This document shows positions 18,052 through 26,506 of a stretch of 64,000 nt of DNA, piece after piece. Position 1 is the first letter of the stretch; the number at the start of each line of letters is the position of its first letter. A program made the translations under genes and the position numbers. This DNA is from Streptomyces sp. XY006. Its GTDB lineage: Bacteria > Actinomycetota > Actinomycetes > Streptomycetales > Streptomycetaceae. The DNA lies in contig NZ_NOKT01000015.1 in assembly GCF_002237655.1 (NCBI RefSeq), positions 143,844 through 207,843 of the forward strand, given 5' to 3'. The notes below the pieces were generated by a model. The model did no database searches. It was not told the DNA's origin and saw only the letters and a program-made list of their open reading frames with translations.

Positions 18052-18585
18052 TCAGCGGATCGCTTCATCCATGAGCAGGTAGAGCAGGCCCACGAGCGAT
18101 CCACTACTCACAACCTCGCGGCGGTCGATCATCCCGCGCACCTCGGAGAGGGGGATCCACTCGATGCGGTCGGACTCGTTCTTCTCCGTGGGCGGACCGG
18201 CGTAGGTGGCGCCGTCGATACGGAACACGTGGTGCTGCGAGTCGGTGATGCCGTTGGCCGGCTCGGCGTAGATCAGGGGCTTGACGGGGCCGGGGCGGTA
18301 ACCGGTCTCTTCCAGCACTTCGCGGGCAGCGGCTTCCTCCGGGGTCTCCCCGTCCTCGACCAGGCCCATGGGCAGCTCCCAGGCCCACGAGTTGGTGATG
18401 AAGCGGTGCCGCCACATCATCAGGACCTCTTGGCGATCATTGACCACGGCGGCCACGGCCAGGTGCCGGAGGCGGACGACGTGGTACTCCCACCTGCGTC
18501 CGTCCGGCTGCTGGACGTCGACCAGACAGAGATTCACCCACTTGTTGGTGTAGACCTGACGCTCGCCGTGCGTCTTCCACTCCAT
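18052..18585 (-). CDS. Nudix hydrolase
   Basis: ATG 18585, 177 residues. The Nudix box G-x5-E-x7-REVxEExGx is intact as GLVEDGETPEEAAAREVLEE followed by TGY (about 74-96). This box binds Mg2+ and cleaves nucleoside-diphosphate-X bonds. Flanking sequence (YHVVRLRHLAVAAVV, NSWAWELPMGLVEDG) resembles the ADP-ribose/NDP-sugar pyrophosphatase branch, but the substrate is not provable. The codons are less GC-extreme than in its neighbours (tcgttcttctcc, gatcattgac), which may hint at a different history. It is convergent with the tRNA-Arg terminator. Confidence 0.9.
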   Translation of the reverse strand: MEWKTHGERQVYTNKWVNLCLVDVQQPDGRRWEYHVVRLRHLAVAAVVNDRQEVLMMWRHRFITNSWAWELPMGLVEDGETPEEAAAREVLEETGYRPGPVKPLIYAEPANGITDSQHHVFRIDGATYAGPPTEKNESDRIEWIPLSEVRGMIDRREVVSSGSLVGLLYLLMDEAIR

Positions 18586-18813
18586 ACCTGCGGCCCCTCT
18601 CGATCGGTCTCCAGGATCTCAGACCGATCTGGAGCCAGGTGCGTGTTCCCCTTTTTTCGCGTCACCTTGACGAGATGGGCTGCACGAGGCCCCGCCCTCG
18701 GCTTGGTGCCTAGAGTCAGACGGGCACGCCGTTCAACTCCGGTCGTGCCCCCGTCCGTTCGCATTACGATCACGGCGCTGGTGCTGGGCATGACATTGCG
18801 AGGGGACACGGAC

Positions 18814-20103
18814 GTGCGGAGAAGCGAGGGGCACGGTAGCCACCGTCGGAGCGGGGGCGTGGGCGCGTTGGCTGTTGCCGTGGTGCTGGTTCCGCTGGTC
18901 GCGGGGTGTGGTGGAGGGCATGACAAGGCCGACACCGGGGCCGAGGGCCCTCGGGCGAGTGCCGGACAGCCGGGCGGGGGAAGGAGCACGGACCGTGGGA
19001 GCGGGGACTTCCCGGAGAGGGGGGTGATCGTCACCGCCTCCTGTTCCGTGCCCGCGAGCAATCCGGCCCGTGTGACGGTCACGGGCTGGGATCCGGCGAC
19101 GTGGGAACAGACCGTCTCCCGGACGTTCACCGTCCCGGCCGAGGCCGTGGTCGCGGAGGCCGACGACGTCGCCTCCCCGCTGGTGGAGCTGTGCGCTGAC
19201 AATTTCCCCGGTGCCGGCACGTCCGAGGAGGGGCCGCGCGCCGTCGCCGACACCCGGCTGCGGCAACTCTTCGACAAGGACTTCTCCCGGATGGCCGTCG
19301 TCCTCGTCGATCGGGAGACCGAGGCGACCGGGGTGGGTTACGTCGACACGAGCGGCAAGCTGACCAGGCTGTCCGGCGAACCGAGCGAGGACTTCGGCGA
19401 CACGCCCAAGGAGGAGAACGCCGTCTTCGCCCAGGACGGCAGTGCGGTCTGGTTCACCGAGACCGACTCCTCGGACCGGGTGCGGATCGCCAGCCGGTCC
19501 CTCGCGGGAGAGCACGCGGTGACCGAGCGGGCGGTCGGAGACGCCGACTACATGGACGGGGCCGGACTCGCGCTCGCGGGTGACCCCGTGCGCGGATTCT
19601 TCGGCAAGGAAGTCCGGGTCAGTCCCGACGGGAGCAAGGCGACGGCCTTCATCACGTGGAAGGGCTACAACGTGGTTGCCACGCCGCGGCGCAGTGCGCT
19701 GTTCAAGGTCGACGGTGTGACGGCGACCGGCATTCCCTCCGGGGCCGACTGCCACCCCTACGGCTGGGTCGACGACAGGAACGTGCTGTGCGGGCCCCGC
19801 CTCGGCAAGACCGAGGAGCCGAAGCGGAAGAACTCCTTCTGGACGCTGGACACTTCCCGGCTCGACGGCACGGCGGATCTGCCGAAGGGTGCCCTGGGTG
19901 ATCCGATCATCCCGGCGACCGACCGGAAGAACACGGTGCGGGCCATCTCGCCGGACGGAAAGCAGCTGATCTTCGCCTCGCTCCAGGGCACCCGGCTCGA
20001 GTTCTTCGTCTCGGCCGTCGCTCCCGGGGCGACGCCGAAGAAGATCACTGCGGCCGCCGCCGACAAGGCGCTGGGCGTGGGGGACGTCGTGGAGTGGCGG
20101 TAG
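18814..20103 (+). CDS. Lipoprotein with WD40-like (PD40) repeats
   Basis: I choose GTG 18814 because GAGGGG lies 8 bases upstream; ATG 18790 is also in frame but lacks an SD. The 429-residue product has an Arg/His-rich n-region, a hydrophobic core and a lipobox LVAGC with Cys32. The body contains PD40-style beta-propeller strands: FAQDGSAVWFTETDS, VRVSPDGSKATAFITW and RAISPDGKQLIFASLQG. This resembles TolB-like propellers on the outer face of the membrane. Ligand and partners are unknown. It is convergent with the marR gene. Confidence 0.78.
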   Translation: MRRSEGHGSHRRSGGVGALAVAVVLVPLVAGCGGGHDKADTGAEGPRASAGQPGGGRSTDRGSGDFPERGVIVTASCSVPASNPARVTVTGWDPATWEQTVSRTFTVPAEAVVAEADDVASPLVELCADNFPGAGTSEEGPRAVADTRLRQLFDKDFSRMAVVLVDRETEATGVGYVDTSGKLTRLSGEPSEDFGDTPKEENAVFAQDGSAVWFTETDSSDRVRIASRSLAGEHAVTERAVGDADYMDGAGLALAGDPVRGFFGKEVRVSPDGSKATAFITWKGYNVVATPRRSALFKVDGVTATGIPSGADCHPYGWVDDRNVLCGPRLGKTEEPKRKNSFWTLDTSRLDGTADLPKGALGDPIIPATDRKNTVRAISPDGKQLIFASLQGTRLEFFVSAVAPGATPKKITAAAADKALGVGDVVEWR

Positions 20104-20184
20104 AGGCCGACCGGCGCCGGGACGTCCGCCGGCCTGCCGACCGGCCAGGCGCGCGTTCCGCATCCGCCGCCCGGCCTGCGGTTC

Positions 20185-20661
20185 TCAGTCGGTGCGGCAG
20201 TGTTCCTCCAGGTAGTCCGCCGCCAGGGTGCTCGCGCGGTTGAACCAGTCGGTGAGGACCGCGATCTCGGCCGGGGAGTAGTCCGCGAAGAGGTCCATGA
20301 GGCGGGCGTAATACGGCTCGTAGACCTCGCGGACGCGGGCGACCGCGTCGGGCTCGGCCGCCACGCGGATCCGGCGGCGGTCGTGCGGGTCGGGGCGGCG
20401 GGTGATGTATCCGGCGCGCTCCAGGCGGTTGAGGATGCCGGTGACCGCGCCCGTGGTGACGTGGACGCGGGCCGCCAGGTCGCCGGCGGTGGGGAGGTTC
20501 TCCCCGGCCTGGATGACGTACGCGAAGCATGTGAGGTCGGTCACGCTCAGGCCGACCTGCTGGGCGATCTCGTGCTGTCCGACCAGGTGAGTCGCGATGA
20601 GGTGATCCATCGCCGACAGTGCCTGGTCCGGCGTGGCGGCCGGACGCGGCTTGGCTTGCAT
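20185..20661 (-). CDS. MarR-family transcriptional regulator
   Basis: ATG 20661 has AAGGGA 7 bases upstream, better than ATG 20667. The product has 158 residues. The winged HTH is at about 55-100: LPTAGDLAARVHVTTGAVTG, ILNRLERAGYITRRPDPHDR, and wing RRRIRVAAEPDA. It is divergent from a small membrane protein gene about 100 bp away, which is its most likely nearby target. Confidence 0.9.
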   Translation of the reverse strand: MQAKPRPAATPDQALSAMDHLIATHLVGQHEIAQQVGLSVTDLTCFAYVIQAGENLPTAGDLAARVHVTTGAVTGILNRLERAGYITRRPDPHDRRRIRVAAEPDAVARVREVYEPYYARLMDLFADYSPAEIAVLTDWFNRASTLAADYLEEHCRTD

Positions 20662-20765
20662 TCCCATTTCCCTTAGTTCGTGAGAGGTTCGCGCCGTAAA
20701 AGTCTTAGCAAGTGAGGGGTTCCGGGTATTCCTCCGGGCAAACCCCGTGGCTGAGGGGGAAGCAC

Positions 20766-21167
20766 GTGAGCGCACATCAGTATGACCACGGGCACACCGT
20801 CGCGGGCTGGGTCGGCTTCGGCATCGCGAGCGTCGGCGCCGGCGTCGTGGGAGCGGGGGTCTGCACGGTCTCGGGCCTGCTGATCGCCGGGGGGCTCGGC
20901 ATCGGTGCGGTGAGTCTGCTCGTCACCTGGGCGCTCCATCTCTCCGGGTGGGGCAAGGGGCCCGGCGTGCGGCCCCGGCCGGAGTGGGACTGGCGGGTAC
21001 GGGACTCGGCGGCGCCGGGCGGCCACGCGGACTGCCTCGGCTGCCGGCTGGCCGGCCGCGGCCGGAGCGGCGGCCGGGCCGACGGCACGCCGGACCTCTC
21101 CATGCCGGCCCAACGAGAGGGCGAGCAGGAGCCGGCAACGACCCTGCGAGCGGACTCCGCCCGCTGA
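20766..21167 (+). CDS. Small membrane protein with HGHTxAGW motif
   Basis: GTG 20766 follows GAGGGGGAAG. The 133-residue product has two hydrophobic spans (about 10-35 and 38-58), separated by a short Gly-rich turn (GLLIAGGLGIG). It starts HGHTVAGWVGFG, a motif I associate with small actinobacterial membrane proteins sometimes called HGxxxGW type. After the membrane part come GHADCLGCRLAGRGR and a hydrophilic tail. The two cysteines in DCLGC might bind metal or form a disulfide. Function unknown. Confidence 0.75.
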   Translation: MSAHQYDHGHTVAGWVGFGIASVGAGVVGAGVCTVSGLLIAGGLGIGAVSLLVTWALHLSGWGKGPGVRPRPEWDWRVRDSAAPGGHADCLGCRLAGRGRSGGRADGTPDLSMPAQREGEQEPATTLRADSAR

Positions 21168-21224
21168 CGCGGGGTGTGTGGACGCCGACTCCGGGGCGGA
21201 CGGCGACTCCGGGGCGGACGCCCG

Positions 21225-21540
21225 TCCCCGAGCCGCGTCCCCAGCGCCGGGCCCTTGCCGCGCGGCGTGCCGCCACCGGCCCGGGCCTGGCCGCGCGGCG
21301 TGCCTCGCGCCGGGCTCTTGCCGTACGGCGTGCTCCGCGCTTGGCGCTTGCAGCGGACGCCGTCTCCGGGGCGAGCGCCCGTCCCCAAGCCGCGTCCCCA
21401 GCGCGGGGCTCTTGCCGCGCGGCGTGCCGCCACCGGCCCGGGCCTTGCCGCACGGCGTGCCTCGCGCCGGGCCCTTGCCGTACGGCGTGCCGTCACCGGC
21501 CCGGGCCTTGCCGCGCGGCGTTACGCGGCCCGCCCCGCCC
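21225..21540. repeat. Non-coding tandem repeat tract (CTTGCCGCGCGGCGTGC family)
   Basis: The core CTTGCCG(C/T)(G/A)CGGCGTGC recurs at least nine times in two or three higher-order blocks. It is joined by CTCGCGCCGGG or CGCCACCGGCCCGGG. It fills the gap between the HGHT membrane protein (stop 21167) and the DUF2797 start (21606). Apparent ORFs here are made only of repeats and lack coding character. Confidence 0.85.
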
Positions 21541-21605
21541 CTGCCGTGCGGTGGCTCATCCGTCCGGATCCCCGTTGTCAGTGGGCCCCTCTACTCTCGT
21601 CGGTG

Positions 21606-22478
21606 ATGGCGCACGCATGGAAGTGCTCGGGACTGCGGTGGTCCGTGGAGGGGCCCGAGCTGGTGTGGGACGGGGGGCGGCGCAGTGTGCTGGCCCGGGG
21701 CAGACGCGTGGCCTTCGGGGTCGCGGAAGGGGGCGTGCGGGCGTGCTCGGGGGCCCGGGGGCACGCATGCCCCGTGGGGGCCGTCGTCGCGGCGCGCAGT
21801 ACGGGGGCGCGATGCGAGGAGTGCGCGCGGCTGGACCGGGCGCACTCCGTCGCGGCGGACACCCTCGCGGACGACCCGCGGCCGTACCACGTGTACCTGG
21901 CGTGGTTCGGGCCCGGCATGCTCAAGGTCGGGATCACCGCCGTGGAGCGGGGCCCGGCCCGGCTGCTGGAGCAGGGAGCCGTCTGTTTCAGCTGGCTCGG
22001 TGCCGGGCCGCTCATGGCCGCACGGCGTACGGAGGAGCTGCTGCGGGCCGCGCTGGCAGTGCCCGACCGGATCCCCTACGCGGAGAAGCGGGCCGTACGT
22101 GCCGCCCTGCCGGAGTCGGCGGCCGACCGGGCCGGTGAGATCGCCGAGGTGCACGCGCGGGCCGTCGCGCTCGCCGGGTGGCCGGAGTCGCTGGAGCGCA
22201 GGCCGCTGGACGTGGTCGATCACGTGGACGTGTTCGGGCTCGCGGGCGTTCCCGCCGCCGTCGGGGAGGTGACCGCGCTGGCCGCCGGGGGTGTGGTCGG
22301 CGGGGAGCTGCTCGCCGCGGCCGGGCCCGATCTCCACCTGTCGACCGGGGCCGGCGTCGTCGTGCTCGACACGCGGCTGATGACCGGCTGGGAGCTGGTG
22401 CCCGCCCCGGACGGCGGACTGACCGTGCCCATACGGGAGTTCAGGGCCGCGGCGGGCGTACAGGACGGGCTGTTCTGA
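21606..22478 (+). CDS. DUF2797 family protein
   Basis: I take ATG 21606 (a GTG lies one codon before). The 290-residue protein has cysteine pairs near both ends of its first third (ACSGARGHACP and ARCEECARLD), suggesting a zinc site. A GIY-YIG-like strand follows: YHVYLAWFGPGMLKVGIT. Then come RGPARLLEQGAVCFSWL and MAARRTEELLRAALAVPDRI. The family is widespread in actinobacteria without known function; the GIY-YIG-like core hints at nucleic-acid work. It is preceded by one repeat tract and followed by another. Confidence 0.82.
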   Translation: MAHAWKCSGLRWSVEGPELVWDGGRRSVLARGRRVAFGVAEGGVRACSGARGHACPVGAVVAARSTGARCEECARLDRAHSVAADTLADDPRPYHVYLAWFGPGMLKVGITAVERGPARLLEQGAVCFSWLGAGPLMAARRTEELLRAALAVPDRIPYAEKRAVRAALPESAADRAGEIAEVHARAVALAGWPESLERRPLDVVDHVDVFGLAGVPAAVGEVTALAAGGVVGGELLAAAGPDLHLSTGAGVVVLDTRLMTGWELVPAPDGGLTVPIREFRAAAGVQDGLF

Positions 22479-22680
22479 CCCACGCGCCCCCAAGCCAACA
22501 CCCCCCAGCCACGCGCCCCCAAGCCAACACCCCCCAGCCACGCCCCACCGGCCAACACCCCCAGCCAGCACCCCAGCCACGCCCCTCCACCCAAGCCCCT
22601 CCACCCAAGCCTCCCAGCCCCGAAATGCAGGCCCGCCCAGCCCCGAAATACAGGCCCGCTCAGCCCCGCTCCCCAGCCGT
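22479..22680. repeat. C/A-rich tandem repeats after the DUF2797 gene
   Basis: A unit of about 28 bp, CGCGCCCCCAAGCCAACACC-CCCCAGCCA, occurs twice perfectly and then decays. It is followed by CACCCAAGCCCCTC and by two copies of CAGCCCCGAAATGCAGGCCC/ATACAGGCCC. The strand is strongly purine/pyrimidine biased (C-rich on +). No spacers of the CRISPR type are present. Confidence 0.85.
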
Positions 22681-22683
22681 CCC

Positions 22684-22742
22684 CTGAGAGGACCCTGTGG
22701 GTTTCTCAGATAAATCACAGGCGAGGGAAAGGGCGCTCTCAG
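22684..22742. promoter_or_regulatory. TCTCAG repeat sites upstream of the response regulator operon
   Basis: CTGAGA (22684-22689, inverted), TCTCAG (22704-22709) and TCTCAG (22737-22742) cluster within 60 bp before the start. The segment between contains AT-rich TCAGATAAATCACAG, unusual here. Repeated hexamers fit binding of the OmpR-type regulator to its own promoter. Confidence 0.55.
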
Positions 22743-22764
22743 AGGGGCTCGACATCGTGTTCGC

Positions 22765-23505
22765 ATGACCACGACCTCGCCCCAGGGGCGCACCGAACTG
22801 CTGAGGCCGGACGGGAGCCCCGTCCGCGTGCTGGTGGTGGACGACGAGATGTCGATCACCGAGCTGCTCTCCATGGCACTGCGCTACGAGGGATGGCAGA
22901 TCCGCAGTGCCGGTGACGGCACGGGCGCGATCCAGACCGCGCGCGACTTCCGGCCCGACGCCGTCGTCCTCGACATGATGCTGCCGGACATGGACGGGCT
23001 GACCGTGCTCGGCCGGCTGCGCCGCGAACTGCCGGACGTGCCCGTGCTCTTCCTCACCGCCAAGGACGCCCTGGAGGACCGCATCGCCGGGCTGACGGCC
23101 GGCGGGGACGACTACGTCACCAAGCCGTTCAGCCTGGAGGAGGTCGTCGCCCGGCTGCGCGGGCTGATCCGCCGCTCCGGCGCCGCCGACCGGCGGTCGG
23201 AGTCCACCCTGGTCGTGGGCGACCTCACCCTGGACGAGGACAGTCACGAGGTGACCCGGGCCGGGGAGCACATCCACCTCACCGCCACGGAGTTCGAGTT
23301 GCTGCGGTTCCTGATGCGCAACCCGCGGCGCGTGCTCAGCAAGGCGCAGATCCTCGACCGGGTGTGGTCGTACGACTTCGGCGGCCAGGCCAACGTCGTC
23401 GAGCTGTACATCTCGTATCTGCGCCGGAAGATCGACGCCGGGCGGGAGCCGATGATCCACACCCGGCGCGGTGCCGGCTACCTGATCAAGCCCGCGGCGT
23501 CATGA
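22765..23505 (+). CDS. OmpR-family response regulator
   Basis: 246 residues. The receiver is at about 18-135, with acidic pair VVDDE, phospho-acceptor Asp70 in VVLDMMLPDMDG, the Thr in LFLTAKDA and the Lys in DYVTKPFSLEEV. The C-terminal winged helix is at about 150-244 (LTATEFELLRFLMRNPRRVL, then YISYLRRKID and RGAGYLIKP). It is the first gene of an operon with its histidine kinase (4-bp overlap) and two glycosyltransferases. It likely autoregulates through the TCTCAG sites upstream. Confidence 0.95.
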   Translation: MTTTSPQGRTELLRPDGSPVRVLVVDDEMSITELLSMALRYEGWQIRSAGDGTGAIQTARDFRPDAVVLDMMLPDMDGLTVLGRLRRELPDVPVLFLTAKDALEDRIAGLTAGGDDYVTKPFSLEEVVARLRGLIRRSGAADRRSESTLVVGDLTLDEDSHEVTRAGEHIHLTATEFELLRFLMRNPRRVLSKAQILDRVWSYDFGGQANVVELYISYLRRKIDAGREPMIHTRRGAGYLIKPAAS

Positions 23506-25109
23506 GCGGACGGCGACGGCCGCGGACGCAGCGGGCAGCCGGGAGGCGCGCGGGCAAGCCGCGCACGCTGCGCACCAGGCTCGTCGTCGCGTCCGTGGCG
23601 CTGATCGCCGTGGTGTGCGCGGTGATCGGGACCGTGACGACCCTCGCCCTGCGGTCGCATCTGTACGAGCAACTGGACGGGCAGCTCGACGAGGTAGCGG
23701 CCCGGGCCGCGCTGAGCCCTCCCAAGGATCCCGGCCGGGACGCGGGTGACACCCCCGCGGAGCCCAAGCAGAGCAGCCTCACCGACTTCGTCACCCGGGG
23801 ACCCCAGCCGAGCGGCACGGTCGCCGCCGAGATCCGGAACGGGACGATCGCGGACTCCGCGCGCGGCGAGAAGTCCGACGACAACTTCCGCATGACCGCG
23901 AAGTCCCTCACCCCCGCCCAGACCGCCGCGCTCGCCACCGTCGCGCAGGTCGACGGGACGATCGAGACCGTCTCCCTCCCGGGCCTGGGCGAGTACCGGG
24001 TCGAGTACAAGTCCGGTGACAAGGGCAGCTACTACGTCGCCCTCCCCACCACCGACGTCACCGGCACCGTCAACACCCTCATCCTGGTCGAGGTCAGTGT
24101 CACGGCGGCCGGGCTGGCCGCCGCCGGACTGGCCGGTTCCGTACTCGTCGGCGTCGCCACCCGCCCCCTGCGCCGCGTCGCCGCCACCGCCACCCGGGTC
24201 TCCGAACTGCCCCTCCACACGGGCGAAGTGAACCTCAGCGAACGCGTCCCCGACTCCGAGACCGACCCGCACACCGAGGTCGGACAGGTCGGCGCCGCGC
24301 TCAACCGGATGCTCGACCACGTCCACGGGGCGCTGCAGGCACGCCAGCGGAGCGAGACGCGGGTCCGGCAGTTCGTCGCCGACGCCAGCCACGAGCTGCG
24401 CACCCCCCTGGCCTCCATCCGCGGCTACGCCGAACTCACCCGGCGCGGACGCGAACAGGTCGGCCCCGACACCCGGCACGCCCTCGGCCGGATCGAGTCC
24501 GAGGCCGGGCGCATGACCCTGCTCGTGGAGGACCTGCTGCTGCTCGCCCGGCTGGACGCCGGGCGGCCGCTGCAGTTCGAGCAGACCGACCTCGTGCCGC
24601 TGGTCGTCGACACCGTCAGCGACGCCCGCGCGGCCGGCCAGGACCACGTCTGGCGGCTCGACCTGCCCGACGAACCCGCGCTCGTGTCGGCGGACGCCGC
24701 CCGGCTGCAGCAGGTCCTGGTCAATCTGCTGGGCAACGCCCGCACCCACACCCCGCCCGGCACCACCGTCACCGCCCGTGTCCGGCGGAGCGGCCCCTGG
24801 CTGCGCGTGGACGTCGAGGACGACGGGCAGGGCATCCCCGGGGAGTTGCTCCCGCACGTCTTCGAACGGTTCGCGCGCGGCGACTCCGCGCGCTCCCGCG
24901 CCACCGGCTCGACCGGTCTCGGCCTCGCCATCGTGCAGGCCGTGGCGGCCGCGCACGGCGGTGCCGTGACCGTCGACAGCGTGCCCGGGCGGACGGTGTT
25001 CACCGTGCACCTGCCCGCGCTGCCGCCCCGGCCGCAGCCGGACATGGCGTGGCAGCCGCACTCACAGGCACGCCACAGCGTCACCACATGGGCACGACAG
25101 GGCGCCTGA
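23502..25109 (+). CDS. Membrane sensor histidine kinase
   Basis: ATG 23502 overlaps the regulator stop (ATGA). The 535-residue protein has a first TM at about 28-50, an extracytoplasmic domain of about 140 residues, a second TM at about 190-215, HAMP, and a DHp with phospho-His297 in ASHELRTPLASIRGY. The ATPase has N-box QQVLVNLLGNARTHTPP, G1 VEDDGQGIP and G2 GSTGLGLAIVQAV. All catalytic elements are intact. It should sense an envelope signal and phosphorylate the upstream regulator. Confidence 0.95.
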   Translation: MSGRRRPRTQRAAGRRAGKPRTLRTRLVVASVALIAVVCAVIGTVTTLALRSHLYEQLDGQLDEVAARAALSPPKDPGRDAGDTPAEPKQSSLTDFVTRGPQPSGTVAAEIRNGTIADSARGEKSDDNFRMTAKSLTPAQTAALATVAQVDGTIETVSLPGLGEYRVEYKSGDKGSYYVALPTTDVTGTVNTLILVEVSVTAAGLAAAGLAGSVLVGVATRPLRRVAATATRVSELPLHTGEVNLSERVPDSETDPHTEVGQVGAALNRMLDHVHGALQARQRSETRVRQFVADASHELRTPLASIRGYAELTRRGREQVGPDTRHALGRIESEAGRMTLLVEDLLLLARLDAGRPLQFEQTDLVPLVVDTVSDARAAGQDHVWRLDLPDEPALVSADAARLQQVLVNLLGNARTHTPPGTTVTARVRRSGPWLRVDVEDDGQGIPGELLPHVFERFARGDSARSRATGSTGLGLAIVQAVAAAHGGAVTVDSVPGRTVFTVHLPALPPRPQPDMAWQPHSQARHSVTTWARQGA

Positions 25110-25123
25110 CGACAGTCGGTGCC

Positions 25124-26506
25124 ATGCGAACCGACTCTTCTCCCGGCACCCTGCCGGCGCGGGAGCACCTCCCGGCCGCACCAGCCGGAACGCCTGTCCT
25201 GGACGTAGTGATCCCCGTCTACAACGAGGAGAAGGACCTCCAGCCCTGCGTGCGCCGCCTGCACGAGCATCTCGCCCGCACGTTCCCGTACGCGTTCCGC
25301 ATCACGATCGCGGACAACGCCTCCACGGACACCACCCCGCGGGTGGCCGCGCGGCTGGCGGCACAGCTGCCCGAGGTGACCGTCCGCCGGCTGGAACAGA
25401 AAGGCCGCGGCCGGGCCCTGCGCACCGTCTGGTCCGCCTCGAACGCCCCTGTCCTCGCCTACATGGACGTGGACCTGTCCACCGACCTCAACGCCCTGCT
25501 CCCGCTGGTGGCGCCGCTGATCTCCGGCCACTCGGACCTCGCGATCGGCTCCCGGCTGGCCCGCAGCTCGCGTGTGGTGCGCGGCCCCAAGCGGGAGTTC
25601 ATCAGCCGGGCCTACAACCTCATCCTGCGCGGCTCGCTCCAGGCCCGCTTCTCGGACGCCCAGTGCGGCTTCAAGGCGATCCGCCGCGAGGTGGCGCAGG
25701 CGCTGCTGCCCCTGGTGGAGGACACCGGCTGGTTCTTCGACACGGAGATGCTGGTGCTCGCCGAGCGGGCCGGCCTGCGGATCCACGAGGTGCCGGTCGA
25801 CTGGGTCGACGACCCCGACTCGACCGTGCACCTCGTCAGGACCGCCACCGACGACCTCAAGGGCGTGTGGCGGGTGGGCAGGGCCCTGGCGACGGGGTCG
25901 CTGCCGCTGGACCGGCTCACCCGGCCGTTCGGCGACGACCCGCGCGACCGTGAGATCAAGGACGTGCCGAAGGGACTGGCCCGCCAGCTCGTCGGGTTCT
26001 GCGTGGTCGGCGGCCTGTCCACCCTCTTCTACCTGCTCCTCTACAGCGGCTTCCGCGTCTTCACCGGCTCGCAGGCGGCGAACGCGCTCGCCCTGCTGGT
26101 CTCCGCGGTCGCCAACACCGCGGCCAACCGGCGGCTCACCTTCGGGGTGCGCGGGCGCGGCGGGGCGGTGCGGCACCAGGCACAGGGCCTGGTCGTCTTC
26201 GGCATCGGACTCGCGCTGACCAGCGGCTCGCTCGCCGCGCTGGGCGCCGCCACGTCCGAGCCCGCCCACTCCACGGAACTGGCGGTGCTCATCGCCGCCA
26301 ACCTCGCGGCGACCGTGCTGCGCTTCCTGCTCTTCCGGGCGTGGGTCTTCCCCGACCGGCGCGAGGGCGGCACCGCGCCGGCCGGCCCGTACGCGTACGA
26401 CACCACTCCGCTCCGCGCCGGTGACGCCGCGGACCCCTGGCGGGACGTGACCGCGCAGCTGCTGCCGGCGCGCCCGCACGACACCGATGCGAGGGACCTG
26501 CGATGA
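25124..26506 (+). CDS. Polyprenyl-phosphate glycosyltransferase (GT2) with GtrA-like membrane domain
   Basis: ATG 25124 lies 14 bp after the kinase gene; 460 residues. The GT2 catalytic domain is at about 25-265, with VVIPVYNEEKDL, the nucleotide-sugar Asp motif YMDVDLSTDLNALL, and GSRLARSS. A GtrA-type 4-TM domain is at about 290-430 (FCVVGGLSTLFYLLLYSGFR, ANRRLTFG). This fused form makes polyprenyl-phosphate sugar in the cytoplasm and may help to flip it. The next gene encodes a GT39-like enzyme that would use such a lipid-linked sugar outside. Confidence 0.9.
   Translation: MRTDSSPGTLPAREHLPAAPAGTPVLDVVIPVYNEEKDLQPCVRRLHEHLARTFPYAFRITIADNASTDTTPRVAARLAAQLPEVTVRRLEQKGRGRALRTVWSASNAPVLAYMDVDLSTDLNALLPLVAPLISGHSDLAIGSRLARSSRVVRGPKREFISRAYNLILRGSLQARFSDAQCGFKAIRREVAQALLPLVEDTGWFFDTEMLVLAERAGLRIHEVPVDWVDDPDSTVHLVRTATDDLKGVWRVGRALATGSLPLDRLTRPFGDDPRDREIKDVPKGLARQLVGFCVVGGLSTLFYLLLYSGFRVFTGSQAANALALLVSAVANTAANRRLTFGVRGRGGAVRHQAQGLVVFGIGLALTSGSLAALGAATSEPAHSTELAVLIAANLAATVLRFLLFRAWVFPDRREGGTAPAGPYAYDTTPLRAGDAADPWRDVTAQLLPARPHDTDARDLR

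Noticed and set aside
22479..22680. CRISPR-like regular repeats
   Set aside because: Units are contiguous without unique spacers and no cas gene is present.
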